The notes beneath the pieces are model-generated. The model had not been told where the DNA came from. It made no database searches and saw nothing but the letters and a program-made list of their open reading frames with translations. From positions 1 to 64,000 of the forward strand of contig NZ_KQ434751.1 in NCBI RefSeq assembly GCF_001270745.1: 64,000 bases of DNA. Direction: 5' to 3'. Origin of the DNA: Jiangella muralis (GTDB lineage: Bacteria > Actinomycetota > Actinomycetes > Jiangellales > Jiangellaceae). Made by a program: the position numbers and the translations under genes. Shown here in pieces: positions 42,636-51,569 of the stretch. Within the stretch, counting starts at the first letter, position 1. The number at the start of each line of letters is the position of its first letter.

Positions 42636-44484
42636 ACCAGCTGGCGACGAGCGGCCCGGCCAGTTGCTCCGCGTCGTGGTCGGGCCGCAGCCGGTAGAGG
42701 TAGTCGCCGAAGTTGGTCGCCGCGAAGACCTGGTCGTTGTGCACGACGATCTCGCCGTAGCCGCTGAGCTTGCCCTGACGGACGACGGTGCCGGTGGCGA
42801 GGTCCAGCGCGAACCAGGTGCCGCTCACCCGCTTGTACACGCCGTACAGGAACCCGTCGTGCACCTCGACGTGCTGGAGGCTGGCCTGCCCGGCGATCGG
42901 CTCGGCCCGCCACAGCACCGTCCGGGTCTCCAGGTCGAACGCGGCCACCTGCGCGGCCGGCTGCGTCGGTGTGGCGCCGCCGCCTCCCCAGGTGTCGCCG
43001 GCCAGGTACGCGATGCCGTCGTGCAAGGTCACCGACATGACGCCCTGATCCGGCAGCACGCCGACGTAGGCGTCCATCGCGCCGGTCTCGAGGTCCAGTA
43101 CGGTCAGCGCGCCGTTCAGCCGGCCGGTCCCCGGCGCCGACGCGACGAGGAGCAGGCCGCGCTCGGCGTCGAGGGCCAGCTCCCACGGACGCTGCTGGTC
43201 GTTCCCGAGCAGGCCCAGCGACGTGACGGTGTCGGTGGCCGGGTCGACGCTGATCAGCTCGCCGCTCGGGTAGAGGGCGGCCAGCACCCGGCCCTGGTGC
43301 GGCTGCATCGCCTTGACCTCGCCGGCCACCCGGATCCGGCGCGGCTCGGCGCCGGCCCACGGCCGGTGCACGGTGAGGTAGAAGTGCCCGCCCACGTACG
43401 CGGCGCTGCCGTCGTACGCGATCGACTGGACGAGATCGGGACCGGCCACGCCGGCCTGCTCGGTGAGGTCGAACGTCTCGGTGTCGCCAGTGGCCAGGTC
43501 GTGGAACCACAGCGTCCCGCTGCCGCCGCCGCCCAGCAGCACCGACCCGTCGCGCAGCGAGATGCCACGGGTCTCGTCGCCCACGTTGACGGTGCCCACC
43601 TGCTCGAGCGCGTCGCCGACCCGCCGGTACAGCGCGCCGGTGCGGCGCGCGGCGCCCAGCAACTCGCCCGACGGTGTCAGCGTCAACGCGTCGATCATGG
43701 TCGACGGCTCGGGCGGGGCGATCACCTTGTAGTCGGATCCGTCGGGCGCGAGATCGAGCACCTGGCCGCCGGCCGAGACGAGCACCCGGCCGCCGGTCGC
43801 GATGATCGGGTCGACCGACCCGGCCCGTTCCAGCTCCGCCGGGTAGATGTCGCGCTTCGCCCCGGTGGCGCGGTCGACGGCGATGACGTGGCGCAGCGGC
43901 GTCGTGCCCACGTACACCGTCGTGTCGTCGGCGGCGACGACCCGGGCGAACTGGGTGTCCGTGGCCACCCGGCCGAGGTTGCGCAGCACCCCGGTGTCGG
44001 GCCGGTACTCCCAGAGCTCGCAGCGCGGCGATGTGCCCGCGTACACCGTGCCGTCGGGCGCCGTCGTCAGACACCAGACGAAGCCGCCGGACGGCCCAAT
44101 GGTGCCGAGGAGCTCGACCTCGCCGGTGGCGGGGTCGTAGCGGTAGAGGTCGGGGGTCGGGTAGGTGCCGACGTAGACCTGCCCGCCGGAGATCGTGCAG
44201 GCCCAGCCGCCGTCGCCGCGGTCGAGCCGGTCGATCCGGGTCACGGTCCGGCTGGCCAGGTCGACGGTGACGATCTTGGGCGGGGTCTGGCCCCGGGTCA
44301 CGATGTAGCCGGTGTCGCCCTCGACCGCCATGCCGACGACGGCCGCCGTCACGGCCGCGGGCCCGAACAGCTCCGGCGCCGGCGCGCCCGCGGCGGCAGC
44401 GGTGCCCGCGACCCCCGGCAGGATCGGCAGGGCGCCGGCCGCGGCGGCGGCGGACAGGAACGTGCGGCGGCTGAGTTCGGTCAT
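42535..44484 (-). CDS. Tat-exported beta-propeller protein 2
   Basis: A 649-residue protein with leader MTELSRRTFLSAAAAAGALP (twin arginine). Blades repeat the pattern YVGT...LYRYDPATGEV, LWEYRPDTGVL, LISVDPATDTV and AAFDLETRTVLW. It resembles propeller protein 1 throughout and has no recognised catalytic motif. Its ATG overlaps the stop of the upstream propeller gene (ATGA), so the two are translated together. The frame appears open far upstream, but that is an antisense artefact inside the neighbour. The 3' end overlaps the Erm tail. Confidence 0.87.
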   Translation of the reverse strand: MTELSRRTFLSAAAAAGALPILPGVAGTAAAAGAPAPELFGPAAVTAAVVGMAVEGDTGYIVTRGQTPPKIVTVDLASRTVTRIDRLDRGDGGWACTISGGQVYVGTYPTPDLYRYDPATGEVELLGTIGPSGGFVWCLTTAPDGTVYAGTSPRCELWEYRPDTGVLRNLGRVATDTQFARVVAADDTTVYVGTTPLRHVIAVDRATGAKRDIYPAELERAGSVDPIIATGGRVLVSAGGQVLDLAPDGSDYKVIAPPEPSTMIDALTLTPSGELLGAARRTGALYRRVGDALEQVGTVNVGDETRGISLRDGSVLLGGGGSGTLWFHDLATGDTETFDLTEQAGVAGPDLVQSIAYDGSAAYVGGHFYLTVHRPWAGAEPRRIRVAGEVKAMQPHQGRVLAALYPSGELISVDPATDTVTSLGLLGNDQQRPWELALDAERGLLLVASAPGTGRLNGALTVLDLETGAMDAYVGVLPDQGVMSVTLHDGIAYLAGDTWGGGGATPTQPAAQVAAFDLETRTVLWRAEPIAGQASLQHVEVHDGFLYGVYKRVSGTWFALDLATGTVVRQGKLSGYGEIVVHNDQVFAATNFGDYLYRLRPDHDAEQLAGPLVASWFTVPQLEFERGWKAWGVAGRQLARFDLHPRHRR

Positions 44485-46754
44485 CGGGAGGTCCTCTCCG
44501 GAGCGGTGACGGTGACGGTCTCGGACACCTCGACGGCGCCTCGCGGCAGCGACGGGTGGGTGACGCCGGTGATGTCGACGGTGACGGCGTCCGCGTCGGG
44601 CACGGTGCGGCGCAGCACGCAGCTGCCGTCGTCGCCGGTCACGCAGGTGGTGGCCCGGTCGGGCCGCCACGCGGCCGACACGCTGGCGCCGGCCAGCGGG
44701 GCACCGTCGCGGTCCAGCACGGTGACGGTGACGAACGCCTGCCACAGCCGGGACCGGTCCGGGTGGCCCACCCACGACGACGTCGCCGACGCGGACACCG
44801 GGGCGAACAGCTCGCCGGGCACGTCGAGACGCACGAGCGTGCGGCCCTGCACGGCGAACAGCGCCGTGCCGTCCGGCGTCGCGGCGACCGAGGGCGGGCC
44901 GTACCACTCGCCGGCGAGGCCGGTGTAGACGGTCGAGACGACCGGCGCGCCCGGTTCGGGCCAGGTCAGCCGGAAGATCGACTTGCCGTCGGTCGTGTAG
45001 ACGCCGGTGGCCGACGGCGTCAGGATCGACGCGTTGACGCCCAGGGCGTGCTCCCACCGCACCGCGCCGGTCGCGGGGTCGAGCCCGAACAGCCGGCCGG
45101 TCGAGGTCAGGCCGACCAGCTCGGCGCCGATCAGCTGGAGATCGCCGACGACGGTGGCGCCGGCGGGTGCGGGCACCGACCAGCGCACCGCGCCGGTGTC
45201 CGCGTCGACGGCGGCGACCTCGGCACGGGTCGCGATCGGGGTGGTGCCGTTGCCGGTCTTGATGTCGCTGCCGATATAGACGGTGCCGCCCTCGGCGGTG
45301 ACGGCGGAGATCGTCTGGTCCTCGACGATGTCGCGGTAGACGTCGAGACCGCCGTTCGCGGTGTCGTACACGGCCAGCGCGCCGCCGTAGCGGCCGTAGT
45401 CCGGCTCGGTGCCGACGTAGAGCCGGCCAGTGCCGTCGTCGAGGAACGAGTCGCGCGGCCGGGTCTGCTCGTGGCCGATCTCCGCGAGTGGACGCACGGG
45501 CCCGGCGACCGAGGGCAGCTCGTAGATCAGCGCCCTGGTGTAGACGGACAGATAGACGGTGTCGCCGGCAGGCCACAGCGACTTCGCCTCGCCGGGGACG
45601 AAGACCCTGCTGCTGGTGCCGGTGGCGAGGTCGTGGATCTGGACGCCGCCGGAGCCGGACACGTACACGTGCTCGCCGTCGGTGGCCAGCGCCATCGGCC
45701 CTTCCGGGCTCGGGGTGACGCCGGCGGCGTCCAGCGGCAGCCCGGTGACGGCGCCGTCGCCCGGGTCGTAGGCATAGGCGAGGCCGTCGACCAGGCCCCA
45801 GACCCGGCCGTCGTGGAAGGTGAGGCCGCTGGCCGCCTTCTCCGGCGCCGGTACGGCCAGCGCCTCGGCGGTGCCCGACCACAGGTCGTAGCCGTACAGC
45901 GTTCCCGACGGGCGGGCGGCGAAGTAGGCGCGGCCCGGCTCGCCACCGGTGACCGCGACGACGAACGTCTCCGCCGGCGCCTGGACCAGCTCGTACCGGG
46001 ACGGGTCCGCGGTGTCCAGCGCGAGCAGCTGGCCGCGCGGCGAGATGCCACCGAGCAGCACGCCGTCGTGCAGGGCCAGCGACGACACGAAGGTGGCGCC
46101 GGCGAGGTCCGGGGGAGTGAGGTCGGTGACCTCGAGGGTGGCCCGGTCGATGCGCACCAGCGACGCGGCCGAGCCGATGCCGGCGTAGAGGTAGCGCTCG
46201 TCGGACACCAGCGCACGCACGTAGTCCTGGCCCGGCACGGTCACGCCCAGGTCGGTGACGGCCCCGGTGGCCGGGTCGTAGGCGAAGATCCGCCCGCCGG
46301 ACGACTCGAAGGTCCCGGCGTACACCATGCCGTCGGGTGCGACGGTCAGCGCGTAGACGACCGCGCCGGAGCCGCCGGCCGTCAGGATCTCCTCGGCCGT
46401 GCCGGTCACGGTGTCGACGCGGAAGAGCTTGGCCGGCGTGTACGTGCCGACGTAGACATCGGTGCCGGACACCGCGCTGACCCAGGCGCCGGATCCGGCC
46501 GGCAGTGGGATCTGGTCGACCGCGAGACCGGTGGCCGGGTCCAGCCCGATCAGGGCCGGCGGTTTGGCCTGCCGGGTCGAGAACCACAGCACGTCGCCGA
46601 TGAAGTCACCCGAGCCCGTCGGCGTCGCCACGCTGGCCGGCCCGAGCGGCTCGGCGGTCCACGCCGCGTCCTCGGCTGGTGTGGACGCGGCCGCAGGCCA
46701 TGGCACCAGCAACGAGAGCACGAGCACGAGTAGGGCGAGCAGACGTGGACGCAT
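44481..46754 (-). CDS. Secreted beta-propeller protein 3 with C-terminal Ig-like domain
   Basis: A 757-residue protein. A Sec-type signal peptide (LLALLVLVLSLLVPWPAAAS) is followed by about 600 residues of propeller blades (FAYDPATGAV, RIDRATLEV, LDPATGAVRW). The last 120 residues (AFVTVTVLDRDGAPLAGASV) look like an Ig-like or carboxypeptidase-regulatory-like domain with a cysteine pair (CVTGDDGSCVL). GGAGG precedes the ATG by 5 bases. It is the first gene of a two-gene operon with propeller 2, divergent from the sugar ABC operon. Confidence 0.87.
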   Translation of the reverse strand: MRPRLLALLVLVLSLLVPWPAAASTPAEDAAWTAEPLGPASVATPTGSGDFIGDVLWFSTRQAKPPALIGLDPATGLAVDQIPLPAGSGAWVSAVSGTDVYVGTYTPAKLFRVDTVTGTAEEILTAGGSGAVVYALTVAPDGMVYAGTFESSGGRIFAYDPATGAVTDLGVTVPGQDYVRALVSDERYLYAGIGSAASLVRIDRATLEVTDLTPPDLAGATFVSSLALHDGVLLGGISPRGQLLALDTADPSRYELVQAPAETFVVAVTGGEPGRAYFAARPSGTLYGYDLWSGTAEALAVPAPEKAASGLTFHDGRVWGLVDGLAYAYDPGDGAVTGLPLDAAGVTPSPEGPMALATDGEHVYVSGSGGVQIHDLATGTSSRVFVPGEAKSLWPAGDTVYLSVYTRALIYELPSVAGPVRPLAEIGHEQTRPRDSFLDDGTGRLYVGTEPDYGRYGGALAVYDTANGGLDVYRDIVEDQTISAVTAEGGTVYIGSDIKTGNGTTPIATRAEVAAVDADTGAVRWSVPAPAGATVVGDLQLIGAELVGLTSTGRLFGLDPATGAVRWEHALGVNASILTPSATGVYTTDGKSIFRLTWPEPGAPVVSTVYTGLAGEWYGPPSVAATPDGTALFAVQGRTLVRLDVPGELFAPVSASATSSWVGHPDRSRLWQAFVTVTVLDRDGAPLAGASVSAAWRPDRATTCVTGDDGSCVLRRTVPDADAVTVDITGVTHPSLPRGAVEVSETVTVTAPERTSR

Positions 46755-46780
46755 ACGGCCTCCTTGGCTGAAGTGGCCGC

Positions 46781-46816
46781 AGCGTAGCCGCGCCGATATA
46801 TACGGTCAAGGCCGTT
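46781..46816 (-). promoter_or_regulatory. Promoter of the propeller 2/3 operon with operator site 2
   Basis: On the minus strand TTGACC (46809-46804), a 17-base spacer and TACGCT (46786-46781) form a good promoter. The -35 lies inside TACGGTCAAGGCCGTT (46801-46816), which matches the TACGGTC palindrome with two changes. Confidence 0.7.
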
Positions 46817-46874
46817 ATTATGGGTTGCTGGATATCGATCGGCGAACAACCCGCGACGCGCGGCCCGCGGCACC

Positions 46875-46918
46875 TTGACGGCTGACATCGGCAGCTGTAG
46901 TTTCGGCCCAGGCCGGTA
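46875..46918 (+). promoter_or_regulatory. Promoter of the sugar ABC operon with shared element
   Basis: TTGACG (46875-46880), a 17-base spacer and TAGTTT (46898-46903) form the promoter. TTTCGGCCCAGGCCGGTA (46901-46918) overlaps the -10 and start region and recurs at 58834-58851 with 16 of 18 bases identical. Confidence 0.7.
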
Positions 46919-46948
46919 TTCGCCGGCTCCTGGGCAAGGAGGATTCCG

Positions 46949-48211
46949 GTGCGAGTTCGAAGTGTGGCAGTCGCGGCGGCAGCCGCGCTGACCGTGGCCG
47001 CGTGCGGCGGGTCTGATGACGACACGGCCGGTGGTGATGGTGGCGGCTCGGCCGAGGTCACGGTGTGGATGTACCCGGTCATTCCGGACCAGGACGCCAG
47101 CATCGCGTTCTGGGACCAGGTCGAGGCCGACTTCGAGGCCGAGCACGACGACATCGACCTGACCATCGAGCAGCAGCCGTGGGAGGGCAGGGACGAGAAG
47201 ATCGCCACCGCGATCGCCTCCGGCCAGGGCCCGGACCTCGTGCTGCTCACGCCCGACCAGACCCTGCAGTACCAGGTCAGCGGCGGCCTGAAGCCGCTCG
47301 ACGGCGCCGTCGAGGACGACCGCGACGCCTACCTGCCGAGCGCGCTGGACGTCGTCACCTTCGAGGACGAGCTGTACGGTGTGCCGATCTACCACACCAG
47401 CACCACGACGGCCTACAACATGGCCGCGTTCCAGGCGGCCGGCTTCACCGAGCCGCCGGCCACGTGGGACGACGTCATGGCGGCGGCGCCCGCGCTGGCG
47501 GCGAACGGCGTCTCGGTCCTCGACTACTCCGGCTCCCCGGAGACGACGCTGAACCTCACCTTCTACCCGCTGTTGTGGCAGGCCGGCGGCACCGTCTTCA
47601 CCGAGGACGGCTCCGACGTGGCCTTCGACGGGCCGGAGGGCCTGGAGGCGCTGCAGTTCCTGCTCGACCTCCAGGAGGCCGGCGGGCTGCCGGCCGAGGC
47701 GGCGACGAAGACGAACCTCGTCGACGGCGGGCCGCTGACCACGGGCGCGACGGCCATGACGTACTCCATCACGCTGCCGGACATCCAGATCATGCGCACC
47801 AGCCTCGGCGCCGAGAACGTGGTGGTCGGCGCGCCGCTGGCCGGCGAAGAGCAGGTGAGCTTCGGCATCCCCGGCGTCCTGGCGCTGACCAGTATCAACG
47901 ACGACGAGGATGCGGCGTACGAGGTGGCGTCGTTCATCGCGAGCCCGGACGTCAACGCGGCGCTGAACGCGGAGGCCGGCACGTTCCCGGCCCGCACCGA
48001 CGTCGAGGACCCCACCGGCGACGACGCGCTGGCGACGCTCAGCGACGCGCTGCAGTACGCTCGCCCGGGCGAGGTCGAGCCGACCTCCCGTCAGGTCATG
48101 ACGGTGCTATCGGCGCAGCTGCAGGCCGCTCTGCAGGGCTCGAAGTCGCCCGAGGACGCGCTGGCCGACGCCGCCTCGGAGGCGCGCGACCTGATCGCCC
48201 GTGGCGGCTGA
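46949..48211 (+). CDS. Sugar ABC transporter substrate-binding lipoprotein
   Basis: A 420-residue family 1 solute-binding protein. The signal peptide ends in a lipobox (LTVAAC, Cys near residue 21), so it is anchored to the outer face of the membrane. Typical sequence features are VTVWMYPVIPD near the start, GQGPDLVLLTPDQTLQYQ, and GVPIYHTSTTTAYNM. AAGGAGGA precedes the GTG. It heads an operon of importer, hydrolase and aminotransferase genes. The substrate is unknown; family members bind oligosaccharides or sugar derivatives. Confidence 0.92.
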   Translation: MRVRSVAVAAAAALTVAACGGSDDDTAGGDGGGSAEVTVWMYPVIPDQDASIAFWDQVEADFEAEHDDIDLTIEQQPWEGRDEKIATAIASGQGPDLVLLTPDQTLQYQVSGGLKPLDGAVEDDRDAYLPSALDVVTFEDELYGVPIYHTSTTTAYNMAAFQAAGFTEPPATWDDVMAAAPALAANGVSVLDYSGSPETTLNLTFYPLLWQAGGTVFTEDGSDVAFDGPEGLEALQFLLDLQEAGGLPAEAATKTNLVDGGPLTTGATAMTYSITLPDIQIMRTSLGAENVVVGAPLAGEEQVSFGIPGVLALTSINDDEDAAYEVASFIASPDVNAALNAEAGTFPARTDVEDPTGDDALATLSDALQYARPGEVEPTSRQVMTVLSAQLQAALQGSKSPEDALADAASEARDLIARGG

Positions 48212-48286
48212 CGCCCCGGCCGACACCGCCGTGACCAGGGCGGCCGCCGACGCGGCGGCCGCCCTGTGGCGGGCGAGGAGAACCGA

Positions 48287-49192
48287 ATGACGTTGCAACG
48301 CACGGCACCGCCTCGCCCGACGTGGCGGCAGCGGGTCCGCGACCCGGGCTGGGGCGTGATCTTCGTCCTGCCCATGCTCGTGCTGTTCGTGATCTTCCGG
48401 TTCGTGCCGAGCCTCGGCGCCGTCGGGATGAGCTTCACCGACTACCGGCTGAGCGGGGACTTCGAGTTCATCGGCGCGGAGAACTACCGCCGGCTGATCG
48501 AGGACGACCTGTTCTTCGACAGCCTGCGCGTCACGCTGATGTACGCGCTGATGTACGTGCCGCTGACGCTGGTGGTGTCGTTGGGCACGGCGACGATGCT
48601 GCACCACGTGATCCGCGGCCGGGGGCTGTTCCGCGGGCTGTTGTTCCTGCCGTACGTCACCTCGTTCGTCATGGCCGGCATCATCTGGATCTGGATCTAC
48701 GACACCGACGGCCTGATCAACGGCGCGCTGGAGCGCGTCGGCCTCGGGCCGGTGCCGTTCATCACCGGCAACCAGGCGATGGTGCTGGGGTCGCTGGCCG
48801 TGGTGTCGGTGTGGAAGAGCTTCGGGTACTCGATGCTCATCCTGCTGGCCGGGTTGAAGAACATCCCCGAGGACGTCATGGAGGCGGCGACGCTCGACGG
48901 CGCCGGCGCGGGGGCGAAGTTCCGCCGCATCACGCTGCCGCTGCTGAAACCGGTGCTCTTCTTCGTGGTGGTCATCGAGACGATCGTGGCGTTCCAGGTG
49001 TTCGACACGATCTACGTCATGACCGGCGGCGGTCCGGCCCGCGCGTCGTACGGATTGGTGTACATGCTGTACGACCAGGGCTTCAAGTTCTTCGACTTCG
49101 GCTACGCCGCCACCATCGGCGTCATGCTGTTCCTCGTGGTCCTCGCGATCTCGCTGGTGCAGCGCTACGTCCTGGACCGGGAGAACACGTGA
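48287..49192 (+). CDS. Sugar ABC transporter permease (MalF type)
   Basis: A 301-residue membrane protein with six predicted helices and the EAA loop EDVMEAATLDGAGAGAKFRRI near residue 200, which contacts the ATPase. AGGAGA precedes ATG 48287. The second permease begins on its stop (GTGA). Confidence 0.94.
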   Translation: MTLQRTAPPRPTWRQRVRDPGWGVIFVLPMLVLFVIFRFVPSLGAVGMSFTDYRLSGDFEFIGAENYRRLIEDDLFFDSLRVTLMYALMYVPLTLVVSLGTATMLHHVIRGRGLFRGLLFLPYVTSFVMAGIIWIWIYDTDGLINGALERVGLGPVPFITGNQAMVLGSLAVVSVWKSFGYSMLILLAGLKNIPEDVMEAATLDGAGAGAKFRRITLPLLKPVLFFVVVIETIVAFQVFDTIYVMTGGGPARASYGLVYMLYDQGFKFFDFGYAATIGVMLFLVVLAISLVQRYVLDRENT

Positions 49193-50061
49193 CCACGCTC
49201 ACCGCACCGCCCGCGACGGCGACGACGCGGCCGCCCACGCGGAAGCGCCGACGCCGTTCCGGGGCCAACGCCTGGCTGACCGTCCTGCTGATCCTGGCGT
49301 CGGTCTTCACCGTGCTGCCGTTCATCGCGGTGTTCGTGCTGGCGATCACGCCCGAGGGCGCGCAGACCATCCCGCAGAAGATGCCGGACGAGGTGACGCT
49401 GGACAACCTGTCCGCGGTGCTGTCGGCGTCGTCGTTCCTGCGCTGGACGCTGAACTCGTTCGTCTTCTCGATCGTCTCCGTGGTGATCATCCTGCTGGCG
49501 GCCGCGATGGCCGGGTACGCCTTCGCCCGCAAGCGGTTCCCGGGCAGCAACGCGCTGATGTGGTCGTTCCTCGCGACGCTGATGGTGCCGGCGCAGGCCA
49601 CGCTGATCCCGATGTTCGTGCTGGTGTCGCGGATGGAGGGCGTCAACACGTTCTGGGGGCTGATCGTCCCGACGCTGGCGAACTCGCAGTCGGTCTTCCT
49701 GATGCGGCAGTTCATCAAGGACCTGCCCGACGACCTGTTCGACGCGGCGAAGATCGACGGCGCGGGGGAGTGGACGGTGTTCTGGCGGCTGGTGCTGCCG
49801 CTCACCAAGCCGGTCCTGGCGACGTTGGGCATCTTCGTGTTCCTGTGGCACTGGAACGACTTCCTGTGGCCGCTGGTGATCGCGCAGACCGACGACATGC
49901 GCACGCTGACGGTCGGCCTGTCGACGCTGAACGCCGAGACGGTGACGCGGGCGCGCATCATGGCGTCGGCGGCCATCAGCGTGGTCCCGTGCCTGATCAT
50001 CTTCGGCGTGTTGCAGCGATACCTGGTGAACAGCATCGCGACGACCGGTTTGAAGGGCTGA
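49189..50061 (+). CDS. Sugar ABC transporter permease (MalG type)
   Basis: A 290-residue membrane protein with a basic, Thr/Pro-rich N-terminus and six helices. The EAA loop is DLFDAAKIDGAGEWTVFWRL near residue 188. No ATPase gene is in this operon; actinobacterial importers of this class commonly share a general MsiK-type ATPase encoded elsewhere. Confidence 0.94.
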   Translation: MTTLTAPPATATTRPPTRKRRRRSGANAWLTVLLILASVFTVLPFIAVFVLAITPEGAQTIPQKMPDEVTLDNLSAVLSASSFLRWTLNSFVFSIVSVVIILLAAAMAGYAFARKRFPGSNALMWSFLATLMVPAQATLIPMFVLVSRMEGVNTFWGLIVPTLANSQSVFLMRQFIKDLPDDLFDAAKIDGAGEWTVFWRLVLPLTKPVLATLGIFVFLWHWNDFLWPLVIAQTDDMRTLTVGLSTLNAETVTRARIMASAAISVVPCLIIFGVLQRYLVNSIATTGLKG

Positions 50062-50070
50062 CACCCCCTA

Positions 50071-50793
50071 GTGCGGATCTTCGACGCCCACCGGCTGCTC
50101 GGCCCGATCCCCGGCGACCACGTGCCGTCCGCGGACGTCGCGGGGCTGCTCGCGGAGTTGGACCACCTCGGCATCGACGGCGCCGCCGTCACGCCGAGCG
50201 GCGGGCTGTACGGCGACCCCGCCACCGAGCAGCCCGCCGAGGCCCGGCACGAGCGGCTGGTCACCGTCCCGGTCGTCCTGCCCGCGGTGCCCGGGGCCGG
50301 CTGGCCGGGCGACCCGGGCATCGTCGTCGCGTCCGCACCGGCGATGGTGCGGGCCTGCCCGGTGCGGCACCGGTTCGCGCTGACCGGGCCGGTGGCGCTG
50401 GGCTGGTGGCAGGAGCTGGCCGCGGCCGGCATCCCGCTGGCGCTGGACGCCGGCGAGACCGGCCTGGACCGCATCCGCGCCCTGCTGACGGCGGTGCCGG
50501 AGCTGCGGGTGCTGGTGCTCTCGCCCGGCTACCGGTCGCTGCGCGAACTGGCCGAGTTGCTGGCCGCCCACCCGGGCGCGTCCGTCGAGACCGGCACGCT
50601 GGTCGCGGCCGGCGCGATCGAGTGGCTGGCCCGCCGGGCCGGCGCGCACCGGCTGGTGTTCGGCACCGGGGCGCCGGTGTGGGACGACGCCGGCCCGCGG
50701 TTCCAGCTGGAGCACCTGCGGCTGCCGGACGCGGACGTCGAGCTGATCGCCTCCGGCTCGTTCGACGCGCTGCGGGCGGGGGAGCGGCCATGA
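50071..50793 (+). CDS. Amidohydrolase-like protein lacking metal ligands (module 1)
   Basis: A 240-residue protein with a reduced TIM-barrel amidohydrolase shape: MRIFDAHRLLGP at the start and AGAHRLVFGTGAPVW at the end. The HxH of the first strand is replaced (DAHRLLG), and the later His and Asp ligands are absent or changed. It directly precedes an intact amidohydrolase with a 4-base overlap (ATGA). The same pairing of a defective and an intact protein recurs at 60116-61584. It may be a partner subunit. GTG 50071 is 9 bases after the permease stop. Confidence 0.75.
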   Translation: MRIFDAHRLLGPIPGDHVPSADVAGLLAELDHLGIDGAAVTPSGGLYGDPATEQPAEARHERLVTVPVVLPAVPGAGWPGDPGIVVASAPAMVRACPVRHRFALTGPVALGWWQELAAAGIPLALDAGETGLDRIRALLTAVPELRVLVLSPGYRSLRELAELLAAHPGASVETGTLVAAGAIEWLARRAGAHRLVFGTGAPVWDDAGPRFQLEHLRLPDADVELIASGSFDALRAGERP

Positions 50794-51569
50794 GCCCGGT
50801 CATCGATGCGCACGGCCACGTCGGCGCGTGGGCGGACTTCTTCGTGCCCGAGCCGGACGCGGCCTGGCTGCTGGACACCAACGCGGCGATCGGCATCGAC
50901 GCGGTCGGCGTGTCGCACCTGCTCGCCGTCGGCCGCGACACCGTCGCCGGCAACGAGCTGGCGCTCGCGGAGGCCGACCGGTACCCGGACCGGCTCGGCG
51001 TCTGGCTGGTCGCCGACCCGCACCATCCGGACGCGGCCGCGCTGCTGCGCGACCAGCTGGACCGGCCCGGCGTCTGGGGCCTGAAGCTGCATCCGGACAC
51101 CCACCTGTGCCCGGCGACCGACCCGCGGTACGAGCCGCTGCTCGAGCTGGCCGCCGCGGCGGGCGTCCCGGTGCTGTCGCACGGGCAGACCCGCTCGCCG
51201 TACTCCGACCCCGGTGACCTCGCCGAGCTGGCCCGCCGCCACCCGGACGTCGCGCTGCTCGTCGGGCACGCCGGGCTGTGGCCGGACGGCTACGACAGCG
51301 CCGCGCGACTGGCCGCCGCCCAGCCGAACCTGTACCTGGAGATCTGCGGCTCCCGGCTCACCACCCGCTGGCTGGAGCGCATGGTCGCGATCGCCGGCGC
51401 GGACCGGGTGCTGTTCGGCACCGACGCGTGCTTCCTCGACCCGCGGCCGGGCCTGGGGAAGGTACGCCTGGCCCGTTTGTCAGACGCCGACCGCGCGCTG
51501 GTGCTGGGCGGCAACGCCGCCCGGCTGCTCGGCCGGCGCCTTCCCACCGCCCTGCAGGAGATGCCATGA
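50790..51569 (+). CDS. Amidohydrolase 2-family metal-dependent hydrolase (module 1)
   Basis: A 259-residue TIM-barrel hydrolase with complete metal ligands: DAHGH (HxH) at residues 6-10, KLHPDTH near 95, LLVGHAGLW near 155 and LFGTDACF near 210. Such enzymes hydrolyse or decarboxylate ring compounds and lactones; the substrate is unknown. It overlaps the genes on both sides by 4 bases. Confidence 0.88.
   Translation: MSPVIDAHGHVGAWADFFVPEPDAAWLLDTNAAIGIDAVGVSHLLAVGRDTVAGNELALAEADRYPDRLGVWLVADPHHPDAAALLRDQLDRPGVWGLKLHPDTHLCPATDPRYEPLLELAAAAGVPVLSHGQTRSPYSDPGDLAELARRHPDVALLVGHAGLWPDGYDSAARLAAAQPNLYLEICGSRLTTRWLERMVAIAGADRVLFGTDACFLDPRPGLGKVRLARLSDADRALVLGGNAARLLGRRLPTALQEMP

Noticed and set aside
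42535-46587. Apparent 1350-residue minus-strand protein
   Set aside because: Only the part from 44484 down is real (Tat leader, propeller). The upstream part is a wrong frame through propeller gene 3, whose own frame has a signal peptide and blades.
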